Of a stretch of 64,000 bases of DNA, positions 9,737 to 18,433 are shown one piece after another. Origin of the DNA: Acinetobacter sp. A2 (lineage in GTDB: Bacteria; Pseudomonadota; Gammaproteobacteria; Pseudomonadales; Moraxellaceae); contig NZ_JAAZQX010000001.1 of assembly GCF_012371325.1 (NCBI RefSeq), forward strand, positions 158,823 to 222,822. Reading direction: 5' to 3'. The position numbers and the translations under genes are program-made. How positions within the stretch are numbered: the first letter of the stretch is position 1; each line of letters begins with the position of its first letter. The notes under the pieces are model-generated. The model had not been told where the DNA came from, ran no database searches, and saw only the letters and a program-made list of their open reading frames with translations.

Positions 9737-10744
9737 GTGGGTCAGCTAACTGATGCATCGGTTGTATTGCGATTAGGCTACCAAGCGATTCGTCGTGCGG
9801 GGTTGCCAACCGAAGAAATTTTAACAAAAGCAGGCGTGGCCTTAAATCAGGTCGATGCCAATCAACGTACGCCTTTAAATGCACAATATGCGTTTTGGGT
9901 TGCAGCTGAAGAAGTCAGCAAAGACCCAGATATCGGTTTACACTTGGGTGAGCATTTGCCATTGTACCGAGGGCAAGTGATTGAGCACTTGTTTATTTCT
10001 TCAGAAAACTTTGGAGAAGGCTTAAAGCGTGCCTTGGCCTATCAACGTCTAATTAGTGATGCTTTTGATGCCAAACTGGTGGTTGAGGATGACCGTTGTT
10101 ATTTGACTAACGGGGTGCAGCCGTGGTCTGAAAATATTGTCAATCGCCACTTTTCTGAATGTGCTATGTCGGGTGTACTGCGCTTTTTTAAATTTATTAC
10201 CGAAGGCAGATTTCAGCCCATTTATATCGACTTCAATTTTAGTGAAGGGGCAATGGATGATGAATACTTTCGGGTGTTTGAATGTCCAGTAAGCTTGGGG
10301 CAAAAAGAAACTCGTTTGTACTTTGATCCAAGTATTTTAGAGTATCCGCTTTGGCAGGCTGAACCTGAGCTGCTGCAGTTACATGAGCAACTGGCATTGG
10401 AAAAGCTGCAGGAATTGGCACGTTATGATTTGGTGGGTGAGGTACGACGTGCCATTGGCTCTACCTTGGAAAGTGGTGAAACTACACTGGAAACAGTAGC
10501 GGCACAATTGAATATCACACCACGTCGCTTACGTACGCAATTGAGTGAAGCCAATACCAGTTTTCAGCAGATTTTGTCAGATTATCGCTGTCGTTTGGCG
10601 AAACGCTTACTTTCTAATACCAATGAAAGTGTGGAGCGAATTGTGTACTTAACGGGTTTCTCTGAGCCAAGCACGTTTTACCGTGCATTTAAGCGCTGGA
10701 CCAATGAAACCCCTGTGGAATATAGAAAGCGCAAACAGCGTTAA
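9737..10744 (+). CDS. AraC-family regulator with PF12625-type N-terminus
   Basis: Regulator of 335 residues using a GTG start with an AAGGAAGG ribosome site 7 nt upstream. The N-terminal half (QAIRRAGLPTEEILTKAGV onward) resembles the 'arabinose-binding domain of AraC' found in OruR/ArgR-like Pseudomonas regulators. The C-terminal 100 residues are the AraC DNA-binding domain: first HTH in LETVAAQLNITPRRLRTQL, second in RIVYLTGFSEPSTFYRAFKRW, followed by the usual P-E-YR ending. Neither the effector nor the target is evident: no catabolic gene is adjacent. Confidence 0.9.
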   Translation: MGQLTDASVVLRLGYQAIRRAGLPTEEILTKAGVALNQVDANQRTPLNAQYAFWVAAEEVSKDPDIGLHLGEHLPLYRGQVIEHLFISSENFGEGLKRALAYQRLISDAFDAKLVVEDDRCYLTNGVQPWSENIVNRHFSECAMSGVLRFFKFITEGRFQPIYIDFNFSEGAMDDEYFRVFECPVSLGQKETRLYFDPSILEYPLWQAEPELLQLHEQLALEKLQELARYDLVGEVRRAIGSTLESGETTLETVAAQLNITPRRLRTQLSEANTSFQQILSDYRCRLAKRLLSNTNESVERIVYLTGFSEPSTFYRAFKRWTNETPVEYRKRKQR

Positions 10745-10758
10745 GTTGCCTGTTCAAG

Positions 10759-10782
10759 TCCCTCCTAAATGGAGGGATTTTT
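10759..10782 (+). terminator. Terminator of the AraC-type gene
   Basis: Perfect 7-bp stem TCCCTCC / GGAGGGA with loop TAAAT, followed by a T-run. Confidence 0.85.
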
Positions 10783-10858
10783 CATTGCTGCACTTTTTCA
10801 GGGAATTTAGTTCTTCTCTGATCAGGAGGTTAGGGGGACTAAAATTTTGAAAAAGAAA

Positions 10859-11656
10859 TTATTCAGGCATGTTTAACCAATGAGGCCCTAAAGGAACTTT
10901 GGGTAAATCAAACTGTTCCGGATAATGCGCCTGAATAAAATATAAGCCGTCAGGTGGGGCGGTAATGCCTGCAGCCTTACGATCTTGTGCTGCAAAAATT
11001 TGGTCAATATGGTCAATTTCATACAGCCCTTGCCCAATCTCTAATAAGCACCCCATGATATTGCGAACCATGTGATGCAAAAAGCCATCAGCTTGAATAT
11101 CCAGCACCAAATAATTGCCGTGACGAATCAGGCGGCAATGGCTGACATGGCGTACAGGTTGATTGGACTGACATGCAGCAGCGCGAAAACTCTCAAAATT
11201 ATGCGTACCTTCAAATTTCTGTGCAGCCGCAATCATTTTGTCGACATCTAAGGGATAATAAGCATGCGTAACTTGCTTGTGCAATAAGGCAGGACGTTGC
11301 GGATTATTGTAAACCACATAGCGATAGCGGCGTGCCTGTGCCTTAAAACGGGCATGAAAATCCATGTCCATAGCCTTAATCCATTGAATCGCAATATCTT
11401 TAGGTAGTTGGCTGTTGGCACCCATTAACCAGCCACGTTCAGGGCGAATGGCCTGAGTATCAAAATGCGCCACCATATTGGTTGCGTGCACGCCAGCATC
11501 GGTACGTCCTGCACCGTGTAAAATAATTCGTTCATCAGCAATTTTGCTCAGGACTTTTTCCATGGTTTCCTGCACACTCGGCACGCCTGCTTGCTGGGTT
11601 TGCCAGCCGCGATAACGAATGCCACAAAATTCAATTCCGACTGCAAAACGCTGCAT
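10859..11656 (-). CDS. truA: tRNA pseudouridine(38-40) synthase TruA
   Basis: Isomerises uridines 38, 39 and 40 in the anticodon arm of tRNAs. It is 265 residues long. The N-terminus RFAVGIEFCGIRYRGWQTQ is typical, and the catalytic Asp lies in GAGRTDAGVHA near residue 52. The C-terminal signatures are FLHHMVRNIMG and AGITAPPDGLYF. The gene starts 12 bp after the asparaginase stop, so the two are probably co-transcribed. In Pseudomonas truA follows fimV directly; here the asparaginase gene sits between. Confidence 0.97.
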   Translation of the reverse strand: MQRFAVGIEFCGIRYRGWQTQQAGVPSVQETMEKVLSKIADERIILHGAGRTDAGVHATNMVAHFDTQAIRPERGWLMGANSQLPKDIAIQWIKAMDMDFHARFKAQARRYRYVVYNNPQRPALLHKQVTHAYYPLDVDKMIAAAQKFEGTHNFESFRAAACQSNQPVRHVSHCRLIRHGNYLVLDIQADGFLHHMVRNIMGCLLEIGQGLYEIDHIDQIFAAQDRKAAGITAPPDGLYFIQAHYPEQFDLPKVPLGPHWLNMPE

Positions 11657-11668
11657 AATGACCTCAAA

Positions 11669-12649
11669 TTACACTGAAGAATGCCAATGCGCATACCACT
11701 GTGCAAGGCTGTCGTATTGTAAATGCATTTTTAAGGCTTTTGCATACAGATCTGCATGGCTGTGGCAATTGCTGATAAAAATTTTACTGTCCTGCAACCA
11801 TTGGCTGATGGCATAGCGTTGTTCTATTGCTCCAAAGGTGACTTGTGTGGTGAGAATCACTGTACATTGCTGGCTTTGCAGGGCATGAATCAGGGCGATG
11901 ACCTCGGCATTGACTGCCATATTGCCTGTGCCATAACTTTGTAAAATCAGACAGTGGGGTGGATGTTGTTGTAAGGCTTTTAAATTCTGTATCAAGGCTG
12001 AAAGTGCAATCGGTTGTAGCATCCAATTGAGGCAGTTAAAGTGCTGAGCTTTTTCAATATGCTGAGCTGTGATGCTTAACGGTGGCTCATCGTAAGGTTG
12101 AATTCCACTGCAGGCTAAAGCAGATTGCCCTGTAAACGCATTTAGCTCCGTGGTGTGTTGTTTCAGGGCTGTTGCAGCGTGAATGAGTTGGTGATGAAAA
12201 GCTAGATACACGCCCAGATTCACTTGATGAATCTGTGCTAAAGCAAAATTTAGGTTGTCGAGTGCATCACTAAATTCACGGGTGTCTGTGCCTTGTGTAT
12301 TTAAAAGCGGATATTGGCTACCGGTTAAAATGACGTGAGCAGAATGCGTTAAAAAACGTGCCAATACCGCACTGGCATAGCTGAGAGTGTCAGTGCCATG
12401 CAGAATCACAAAATGCTGAAAATCTTGTTGTTGTAATTTTTGAATATATTGAATCAGCAATAGCCAGTCTGCTGCGGTACAGGCGCTACTGTCTTTAATA
12501 ACAGGTGCAACAAAACATTCAATATCTAAATTTAGGGGGAGGACTTGTGCTAAGCGAGGTAGAAATTGCTCAGCAGGCATTGGACTTAGGGGTTCGCCGA
12601 CACAGCCAAAGGTGCCGCCCATATAAATCAAAGCAATTTTTTTCATCAT
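11669..12649 (-). CDS. Type I-like asparaginase
   Basis: L-asparaginase family protein hydrolysing asparagine to aspartate and ammonia. It has no signal peptide, so it is probably cytoplasmic. The first active-site threonine is in YMGGTFG and the second motif is LHGTDTLSYAS near residue 90. LTGSQYPLL and the C-terminal QSYGTGNMA are also family-like. An upstream TTG at 12664 lies inside the terminator of the preceding gene, so I place the start at ATG 12649 or the adjacent ATG 12646. No clear ribosome site precedes either one, because the terminator's T-run is immediately upstream. The gene probably forms an operon with truA. Confidence 0.85.
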   Translation of the reverse strand: MMKKIALIYMGGTFGCVGEPLSPMPAEQFLPRLAQVLPLNLDIECFVAPVIKDSSACTAADWLLLIQYIQKLQQQDFQHFVILHGTDTLSYASAVLARFLTHSAHVILTGSQYPLLNTQGTDTREFSDALDNLNFALAQIHQVNLGVYLAFHHQLIHAATALKQHTTELNAFTGQSALACSGIQPYDEPPLSITAQHIEKAQHFNCLNWMLQPIALSALIQNLKALQQHPPHCLILQSYGTGNMAVNAEVIALIHALQSQQCTVILTTQVTFGAIEQRYAISQWLQDSKIFISNCHSHADLYAKALKMHLQYDSLAQWYAHWHSSV

Positions 12650-12677
12650 AAAAAAAGCAGTCAAGGATGACTGCTTT
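12648..12677 (-). terminator. Terminator of the FimV C-terminal gene
   Basis: 10-bp stem AAAGCAGTCA / TGACTGCTTT with a 4-nt loop and six Ts on the minus strand. The T-run touches the start codon of the asparaginase gene. Confidence 0.85.
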
Positions 12678-12695
12678 ATCTTAATTGGATTTGCT

Positions 12696-14015
12696 TCAAG
12701 AAGCGATTTGATTCAGTAACTGATCGGCACGTTGGCGTTGTTCAGTTGAGTAATCTGCATCTTGCTCGCTGAGTAAGGCCTTGGCAGCATCAAAAGCACC
12801 TAATTCGATATATTGAGCAGCCAAGTCTAAATTTAATTGAATTTCATCAACCTGAGCTAAATCAGGGAATGATTTAACCAACGGGTCATTCAGGTCAACG
12901 GTTGCAGCAACAGGAGCAGTTGTCGTTTCTTGCTCTAGAGTTGGAGTAGCTATGACCTCAGCTGGGGCTTCTGCTTCAGTTGTTGTTTCTGGAGCAGGTG
13001 CGCTGTCAAATGTGAAATTGAATTCAGATGTAGCAGGTTCAGTTTTTGCTTCAACAGCCGCAGGGGTTTCTGTTGTTGAAAAGTCAAAGTCTAAACTTGG
13101 GGCTTCAGTTGTAGCAGGTGCACTTGCTGGTGTTTCAGTTTTATTCGGTTCTAAATCAAAAGAAAACTCAAGTGGTTGGGCTGCTTCTGTAGCACTTGTA
13201 CTTGACTCAGATGTAATTGTGGGTGTTTCAGTTTTCTCTGTTGCAGTATCTACAGAAAAACTAAAGTCTAAAGCAGCAGGTTCTGCTTTTACTTCAGGCT
13301 CAGCCACTTTTTCTACAGGTGCAGCAGGGCTTAAGTTTAATGATGAGGTATCAAATTCTAAGCCAGCTGCAGTATCTGTAGTTTTATTTGAGGTTAATTC
13401 GTGTTGTAACTGGTCAAATGATGATGTACTTTCCGAATGTATTTCATTCTTGGTCTCTATAAGCGCATCAAAATCAGCTGTTGATTTTTGTTCAGTAATA
13501 ACTGTATCTACTGTTGTAGGTTCAAAATCAATTCCATCAATTGCTTTATTATTTTGCTCATCAAATAATTGCTTTTTAGCTTCAGCTTGCACCAAAATAT
13601 CATCAAGGCCTAAAGCTTGTATGTGATTAAGTAACTGATTAATCGCAAACTCATCTTTTTGCTGTAAATGAATGTCGAGCAAGAATAAATACAGACCGTG
13701 TAAAGAATTATCGCGTTTTAAGGCCTGATTGATCTGTGCTTCTGCAGCAAAGAAATTACGTTCCTTAATCAGATTTTCAATATTCGTCTGAATTTTAACA
13801 GGTACAGGGGTAGAGTGCTGTGCTGCAGGTACCACATCTTCAACAGCAACTGATTTTTGTGCCGTTTTTTTTGTAGTCGTGGTTTTTTTTGCACTACTTT
13901 TTGCTGGCGTTGCTGCTTTTTTGGTGGTTGGTTCAGCTTCTTTACTTGCTTCACGCTTTTTCAAGAAAATTGCGATCACCAGTAGCAAAATAAACGGAAT
14001 CACATAAATCAGCAT
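12696..14015 (-). CDS. FimV-like protein, C-terminal half
   Basis: Protein of 439 residues. It begins with a single membrane helix (LIYVIPFILLLVIAIFL), then a Lys/Thr/Ala-rich basic stretch, a long acidic Thr/Glu/Ala-rich low-complexity region, and a compact C-terminal helical pair (LDLAAQYIELGAFDAAKALL). That ending is typical of the FimV C-terminal/TPR domain. Another TPR-like stretch lies at about residues 75-150. It has its own AAGGGG ribosome site. Together with the gene upstream it reproduces the layout of single-chain FimV/HubP proteins (polar landmark, type IV pili). Acinetobacter appears to encode the two halves separately. Confidence 0.75.
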   Translation of the reverse strand: MLIYVIPFILLLVIAIFLKKREASKEAEPTTKKAATPAKSSAKKTTTTKKTAQKSVAVEDVVPAAQHSTPVPVKIQTNIENLIKERNFFAAEAQINQALKRDNSLHGLYLFLLDIHLQQKDEFAINQLLNHIQALGLDDILVQAEAKKQLFDEQNNKAIDGIDFEPTTVDTVITEQKSTADFDALIETKNEIHSESTSSFDQLQHELTSNKTTDTAAGLEFDTSSLNLSPAAPVEKVAEPEVKAEPAALDFSFSVDTATEKTETPTITSESSTSATEAAQPLEFSFDLEPNKTETPASAPATTEAPSLDFDFSTTETPAAVEAKTEPATSEFNFTFDSAPAPETTTEAEAPAEVIATPTLEQETTTAPVAATVDLNDPLVKSFPDLAQVDEIQLNLDLAAQYIELGAFDAAKALLSEQDADYSTEQRQRADQLLNQIAS

Positions 14016-14083
14016 GTTTATACCCCTTGAGGATGTGGTGCGTGTTTGACCTTATATCCCAAAAAAATCATTGTAAGTAACAT

Positions 14084-15511
14084 TTAGTGTTTTGGCTTAT
14101 TTGCTGCTTGTTGCTTTTGCAATTGTTGTTGCAGTTCAGCCAAGCGCGCATTGAGTAATTGAATTCTGTGATCCTTCTGACGTAATGCCAATTCTAATTC
14201 TGTTACGTTCTTTTGTAATTTAACGGTTTTCTCGCGGGATGTCATAACTTTTAATGACAAGTCACCCGAAGTTTGTGTGGATTGTGTGTTCTTTTTCGCA
14301 GAACCATGGGTGGAGTCTTGTTGATTTTCAGCGACAAGGCTCATTTCAGCCTGATTCAAACGATATTTAGCTTTGCCAGATTGTGCTGCAGTGGCTTGTT
14401 CAGGCACTGGAATCGTTGCTTTTTTCTGGGCTTTTGTACCTGCTTGTGTCTGTAGGTTTAGGGTTGCACCACGACGTAAACGATTGGCATCTCCCTGAAT
14501 AAAAGCATGCTCATTATTGGCTTTAATTTGTTGCATGACTTTTGCAACAGGCTGGTTATTTTCACCCGCAATACGTGAGGCAATTGCCCATAAAGACTCA
14601 TTTGATTGCACCACATGTTGAGTCTTGTTTGGTGTTGTCACGCTTGGTTTTGCTTTGGTTGTTGCCGTTTGAGCAGCTTTGCTGGCTGGTGATTCGGGTT
14701 TAGCTTGAGCTGCTTGTTTTGCACGCTGTTCGGCAGCAAATTTTTGAACCAAAGGATCAGCCGATTGTTGTGCCACAGTCACAGATGATGTTGTGGTCGT
14801 CGTTTTAGGTGTTGTGGGATTGCTGACTTGTTGCTCTGGTGTTGTGTTAACCACGGTGTTACTTGGTGTTGTGCTGCGGCTTGGTGCTGTTTGTACTACA
14901 GTCACTTGCTGCTGATTGAGCGTAGGAGGAGCACTGCGTTGAATGGTAAGTGGTGCTTCAAATGCATTGCGCTCAATGGCTTTTGGTGTTTCAACTTGGT
15001 AATGAGTACTTACAGGTAAATTTAAGGCAATATCTTGCTCATTCACGATCATCACAGGGGTTAAAGCCTGTTCATTACTGCGCTGCGTTGTGGCGAGCGG
15101 GGCAGGTGTGCTGCGCTTTAATGGTGTACGAATATGCTGTAAACGAGTTGCATTGCCTTCTTTAATTTTAACCACAATATTAAGCTCAGACTCTGTCAAA
15201 GGTCGAGAGGAGGTAATGGTAATGACCCCTGTACCATTGCTATTGCGGCGGGTAAAAAAGTTAAGATGGCCCGGTGGACGATGGCTTGCACCAATAGACA
15301 TTAAATCTTCTGCTGTAGCCAAACTTACATCAATCGGTTCATTAATATTGGATTGACGAAAGTTGATTTCAGCATAAAGCAATTCCCCAGCTGTTGACTG
15401 AATTTGAATTGGGTCAACATTCATTGCATACATTTGCTGCGAAGCCAAAATAGATAAAATGGCGATCTTTAATTTGTTATATACAGTCATCTTAATTGTT
15501 AGCTCGGTCAT
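14084..15511 (-). CDS. FimV-like protein, N-terminal periplasmic half with LysM
   Basis: Protein of 475 residues with a signal peptide (VYNKLKIAILSILASQQMYA). The FimV N-terminal domain follows (AGELLYAEINFRQSN, then SRPLTESELNIVVKIKEG), then a Thr/Pro/Gln-rich linker. A LysM-like peptidoglycan-binding module is at about 300-355 (HVVQSNESLWAIASRIAGE to ANRLRRGATLNL), and the C-terminus is a coiled coil (LELALRQKDHRIQLLNARL). The start could be ATG 15511 or ATG 15490; neither has a strong ribosome site. It is followed after 68 bp by the gene for the membrane/cytoplasmic half. The position between asd and truA matches fimV in Pseudomonas. Confidence 0.8.
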   Translation of the reverse strand: MTELTIKMTVYNKLKIAILSILASQQMYAMNVDPIQIQSTAGELLYAEINFRQSNINEPIDVSLATAEDLMSIGASHRPPGHLNFFTRRNSNGTGVITITSSRPLTESELNIVVKIKEGNATRLQHIRTPLKRSTPAPLATTQRSNEQALTPVMIVNEQDIALNLPVSTHYQVETPKAIERNAFEAPLTIQRSAPPTLNQQQVTVVQTAPSRSTTPSNTVVNTTPEQQVSNPTTPKTTTTTSSVTVAQQSADPLVQKFAAEQRAKQAAQAKPESPASKAAQTATTKAKPSVTTPNKTQHVVQSNESLWAIASRIAGENNQPVAKVMQQIKANNEHAFIQGDANRLRRGATLNLQTQAGTKAQKKATIPVPEQATAAQSGKAKYRLNQAEMSLVAENQQDSTHGSAKKNTQSTQTSGDLSLKVMTSREKTVKLQKNVTELELALRQKDHRIQLLNARLAELQQQLQKQQAANKPKH

Positions 15512-15582
15512 TTATCGCAAGGCGAAAAGGATAGAGTAGCGAGTTGTAGGTCGATTGTAAAATATTAACACACCGATTACAT

Positions 15583-15614
15583 AAAAAAGCCAGTCAAAAT
15601 TTGACTGGCTTTTT
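15583..15614. terminator. asd terminator (CCAGTCA-type stem)
   Basis: Stem AGCCAGTCAA / TTGACTGGCT with A-run and T-run flanks. It serves asd on the minus strand and could work in both directions. The same CCAGTCA core recurs in other terminators of the window. Confidence 0.9.
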
Positions 15615-15660
15615 AGTGCTAGATCACAACATCAAAATGATTGAGTGATCAAGCGAGTGT

Positions 15661-16779
15661 TTAGGCGTTTTTGTAATCAATTAAGATGCGTAACATGCGG
15701 CGTAATGGCTCAGCAGCACCCCAAAGTAATTGGTCACCTACAGTGAATGCACCTAAGTACTCTTTGCCCATGTTCATTTTACGCAAACGACCCACAGGAA
15801 CTGTTAAAGTACCAGTCACAGCTACAGGTGTCAGATCAGTCATAGATGCTTCACGAGTATTTGGAACAACTTTAGCCCATTGGCTTGATTGACGAATCAT
15901 ATCTTCAATTTCGTTCAATGGTACGTCTTTTTTCAGCTTCAAGGTGATCGCCTGAGAGTGACAACGCATTGCACCAATACGAACACAGTGACCATCAATT
16001 GGAACGATCTGCTGATTGCCTAAGATCTTGTTCGTTTCAACTTGACCTTTCCATTCTTCTTTCGATTGGCCGCTTTCAAGCTGCTTGTCGATGTATGGAA
16101 TTAAAGAACCCGCTAAAGGCACACCAAAGTTTGCTGATGGGAAACCTTCGCCACGTTGTAATGCTGCAATTTTAGAGTCAATGTCTAAAATTGGTGAGCG
16201 TGGATCATCCAACAAGTCTTTGGTGTTGTTGTAGAGGTAGCCCATGCCTGTAATCAGCTCACGCATGTTTTGCGCACCTGCACCAGAAGCTGCCTGATAA
16301 GTCATTGACGTCGCCCATTCCACTAAATTGTTTTGGAACAGTGAGCCCAAGCCCATCAACATGAGTGAAACAGTACAGTTTCCGCCCACGAAAGTTTTAG
16401 TGCCATTCACCAAGCCATCTTTAATGACATTCATGTTGACAGGGTCAAGCACGATAATGGCTTCATCATCCATACGTAGGGTAGATGCTGCGTCAATCCA
16501 GTAGCCATTCCAGCCTTCAGCTTTAAGCTTTGGAAAAACTTCAGAAGTATAGTCACCACCTTGACAGGTAATAATGACATCCATTTGCTTCAGACTGTTT
16601 AGGTCTGTTGCATCCATAAGTGCTGGAGCAGTCTTACCACCAAACGCTGGTGCTTCACCGCCAGCATTACTGGTAGAGAAATAGAATGGCTCAAAATGAG
16701 CAAAATCATTTTCTTCAACCATACGTTGCATAAGGACGGAACCGACCATCCCGCGCCAACCGACCAGACCTACTTTCAT
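15661..16779 (-). CDS. asd: Aspartate-semialdehyde dehydrogenase
   Basis: Reduces aspartyl phosphate to aspartate semialdehyde for lysine/diaminopimelate, threonine and methionine synthesis. I use ATG 16779 ([20 protein letters not shown], 372 residues), which has a GAGG ribosome site and puts the Rossmann glycine motif at the N-terminus. A longer reading to 16848 adds 23 unrelated residues. The catalytic Cys is in [11 protein letters not shown] near residue 135. The substrate-binding segments are [16 protein letters not shown] and [16 protein letters not shown]. Linkage to fimV and truA is the same as in Pseudomonas. Confidence 0.97.
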   Translation of the reverse strand: MKVGLVGWRGMVGSVLMQRMVEENDFAHFEPFYFSTSNAGGEAPAFGGKTAPALMDATDLNSLKQMDVIITCQGGDYTSEVFPKLKAEGWNGYWIDAASTLRMDDEAIIVLDPVNMNVIKDGLVNGTKTFVGGNCTVSLMLMGLGSLFQNNLVEWATSMTYQAASGAGAQNMRELITGMGYLYNNTKDLLDDPRSPILDIDSKIAALQRGEGFPSANFGVPLAGSLIPYIDKQLESGQSKEEWKGQVETNKILGNQQIVPIDGHCVRIGAMRCHSQAITLKLKKDVPLNEIEDMIRQSSQWAKVVPNTREASMTDLTPVAVTGTLTVPVGRLRKMNMGKEYLGAFTVGDQLLWGAAEPLRRMLRILIDYKNA

Positions 16780-16966
16780 GTCACTTTGCCTCGGTGCGTT
16801 AAAAAACAAAAAGGAGTATGAGTTTATCAAAAGGGGGCGCAACTGCAAGCATTACATGAACAAAACATGAGTATTATTGAGTGAAATCTCTAGTTTATGT
16901 TACATACAAATTGATAACATTTGTTTCAAGCAAGAAAAATCAAAAAATACAAGTGAGTTAGACAAC

Positions 16967-18094
16967 ATGATTTGGGTGGAGATACTGGCAATATTGGTGA
17001 TTTGGCTCAGTTTTTGGTCGCTGATTCCGCGTGATGAGTGGTGGATTCGGGGCGCAGATTTTCCGCGTTTGCAAATTTTAGCACTGGGGATTATTGCCTT
17101 TATTTTATTGCTAGTTTGGGAACATCCATGGGATATGTCACGCCAAGTGATCTTGATTGGCGTGATTGCTGCTTTGGCTTATCAACTCAAAATGGTCTTG
17201 CCGTACACTTTATTGTGGAAAAAACAGGTGAAGCAAGTTCGTCCTGAACAATTGAACCCTGAAAAACAAATTTCTTTAATTGTATCCAATGTGCTGACGC
17301 CCAACCAAAAGCATCATTTGCTGATTGAACAAATTCAGCAACTGAAACCCGATTTGGTTTTGACCTTGGAGTCTGACCAAATTTGGCAACAGGCTTTGAC
17401 TGAAATTGAGGTGGATTATCCATATCGGGTCGCAGTTCCTTTAGATAATTTGTACGGGATGCATTTGTATAGCCGTTTGCCACTCAAAGATACAGAAATT
17501 AAATTTATTCTCAGTGATGAAATTCCGTCCATTCATACCACTGTATTTTTACCTTCAGGACAACCTGTGCAGCTATATTGCTTGCATCCGAAACCACCAA
17601 GCCCAACCGAAGCCAAAGACTCAACTTTGCGTGATGCAGAGCTACTTATTGTGGGCGATCAAATCAAAGATTTAGATGAAAGTTGCATTGTTATGGGAGA
17701 TTTAAACGATGTGGCATGGTCACGAACGACACGACTGTTTCAGCGGATTAGTGGCTTGCTTGATCCACGGGTAGGGCGTCATTACATCAATACCTTTCAT
17801 GCAGATTATCCCTTGCTGCGTTGGTCGTTAGACCATGTTTTTCATAGCACAGACTTTGCTTTGGTCAAGATGAAACGCTTAGCACATATCGGCTCGGATC
17901 ATTTTCCTGTGTATGTGGTTTTGCAGACAGGGCGTATTTTTGATCGGATTCAAGAAGAGTTGCCTCAAACTGATGCCGATGAGCAAGAAGCACAGGACGC
18001 AATTCAGGAAGGCATTGAAAAAGCTGAGCTAGAAGAAAAGATTGTGACAGATGAAATTGCGCAGCCGTATAAAGAGCAGGGTAAATCGGTTTAG
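16967..18094 (+). CDS. Membrane-anchored endonuclease/exonuclease/phosphatase-family protein
   Basis: Start chosen at ATG 16967 (MIWVEILAILVIWLSFW, 375 residues); a TTG reading 90 bp earlier lacks a ribosome site. The N-terminus has three hydrophobic helices (about 1-20, 35-55, 60-80). An EEP catalytic domain then begins near residue 95 (ISLIVSNVLTPNQ). Family motifs are LTLESD, CLHPKPPSP, VMGDLNDVAWS (metal-binding Asp-x-Asn), RWSLDHVF and the final IGSDHFPVYVVL. The substrate is unknown; such proteins act on nucleic acids or phosphoesters. The acidic C-terminal tail is a likely coiled region. Confidence 0.85.
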   Translation: MIWVEILAILVIWLSFWSLIPRDEWWIRGADFPRLQILALGIIAFILLLVWEHPWDMSRQVILIGVIAALAYQLKMVLPYTLLWKKQVKQVRPEQLNPEKQISLIVSNVLTPNQKHHLLIEQIQQLKPDLVLTLESDQIWQQALTEIEVDYPYRVAVPLDNLYGMHLYSRLPLKDTEIKFILSDEIPSIHTTVFLPSGQPVQLYCLHPKPPSPTEAKDSTLRDAELLIVGDQIKDLDESCIVMGDLNDVAWSRTTRLFQRISGLLDPRVGRHYINTFHADYPLLRWSLDHVFHSTDFALVKMKRLAHIGSDHFPVYVVLQTGRIFDRIQEELPQTDADEQEAQDAIQEGIEKAELEEKIVTDEIAQPYKEQGKSV

Positions 18095-18109
18095 AAATCA
18101 ATCGAAAAG

Positions 18110-18127
18110 TGTACGAAATAGCTTACA
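18110..18127. promoter_or_regulatory. GacA-box-like upstream activating sequence
   Basis: The 18-bp palindrome TGTACGAAATAGCTTACA matches the known Pseudomonas GacA box (TGTAAG, six bases, CTTACA) at 11 of 12 arm positions, and has the central AT. It lies about 50-60 bp upstream of the predicted sRNA start. A weak -10-like TATTCT is at 18154-18159. Confidence 0.7.
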
Positions 18128-18165
18128 CGGATTTAGGCACATGGCGCATAGTTTATTCTGACTGA

Positions 18166-18357
18166 TCTGGTTAAGATTACTTCATCGGCACAAGGACTCG
18201 GGAACGGAATATCCCATTAAGGAAGACGACGCCGATGGATGAACATCAAGGATATGATGTAGGTAAGGAATGCCACATAATAAAATAACAATAAGTTTTG
18301 AAAGCACAACCTCATGAGCCCGAGTTTTACAGGAAGTAGAACTCGGGCGATGATTTT
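18166..18357 (+). ncRNA. CsrB/RsmYZ-type CsrA-sequestering sRNA candidate
   Basis: The roughly 190-nt region holds eight GGA triplets (18194, 18201, 18206, 18221, 18237, 18250, 18267, 18332). At least four sit in hairpin loops: stem GGGA/TCCC at 18200-18215 around ACGGAATA; ACATCA/TGATGT at 18243-18260 with loop AGGATA; GGTA/TGCC at 18262-18274 with loop AGGAA; and the 3' hairpin at 18318-18348 with loop AGGAA. An enclosing stem CATCGGC/GCCGATG pairs 18183-18189 with 18231-18237. The last hairpin plus TTTTT forms a terminator. This is the architecture of RNAs that titrate CsrA/RsmA, and the GacA-like box upstream supports GacSA control. The 5' end is inferred from the -10 only. Confidence 0.78.
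18318..18357 (+). terminator. sRNA terminator with a GGA loop
   Basis: 13-bp stem: GCCCGAGTT pairs with AACTCGGGC, and the inner TTAC pairs with GTAG. The loop is AGGAA, and GATGATTTTT follows. Confidence 0.85.
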
Positions 18358-18433
18358 TAGGGATTGTTTTTTTTCACTTTCATTGTTTTTTAAACGAATT
18401 AAATTTCAATCAGCTTGATTTAGTTCTAAGGCT

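Larger units (their letters stand above)
18095..18433 (+). other. Gene-free gap holding an sRNA locus
   Basis: No open reading frame of note. The gap contains a GacA-box-like palindrome, a promoter-like -10 and a structured GGA-rich RNA with terminator on the plus strand. The remainder, to 18433, is T-rich spacer at the 3' end of the convergent glycosyltransferase gene. Confidence 0.75.

Noticed and set aside
12952..13626. Long plus-strand reading frame of 224 codons rich in Ser, Val and Ala
   Set aside because: It is the antisense shadow of the Thr/Glu/Ala-rich acidic region of the FimV C-terminal gene, with no start signal of its own.
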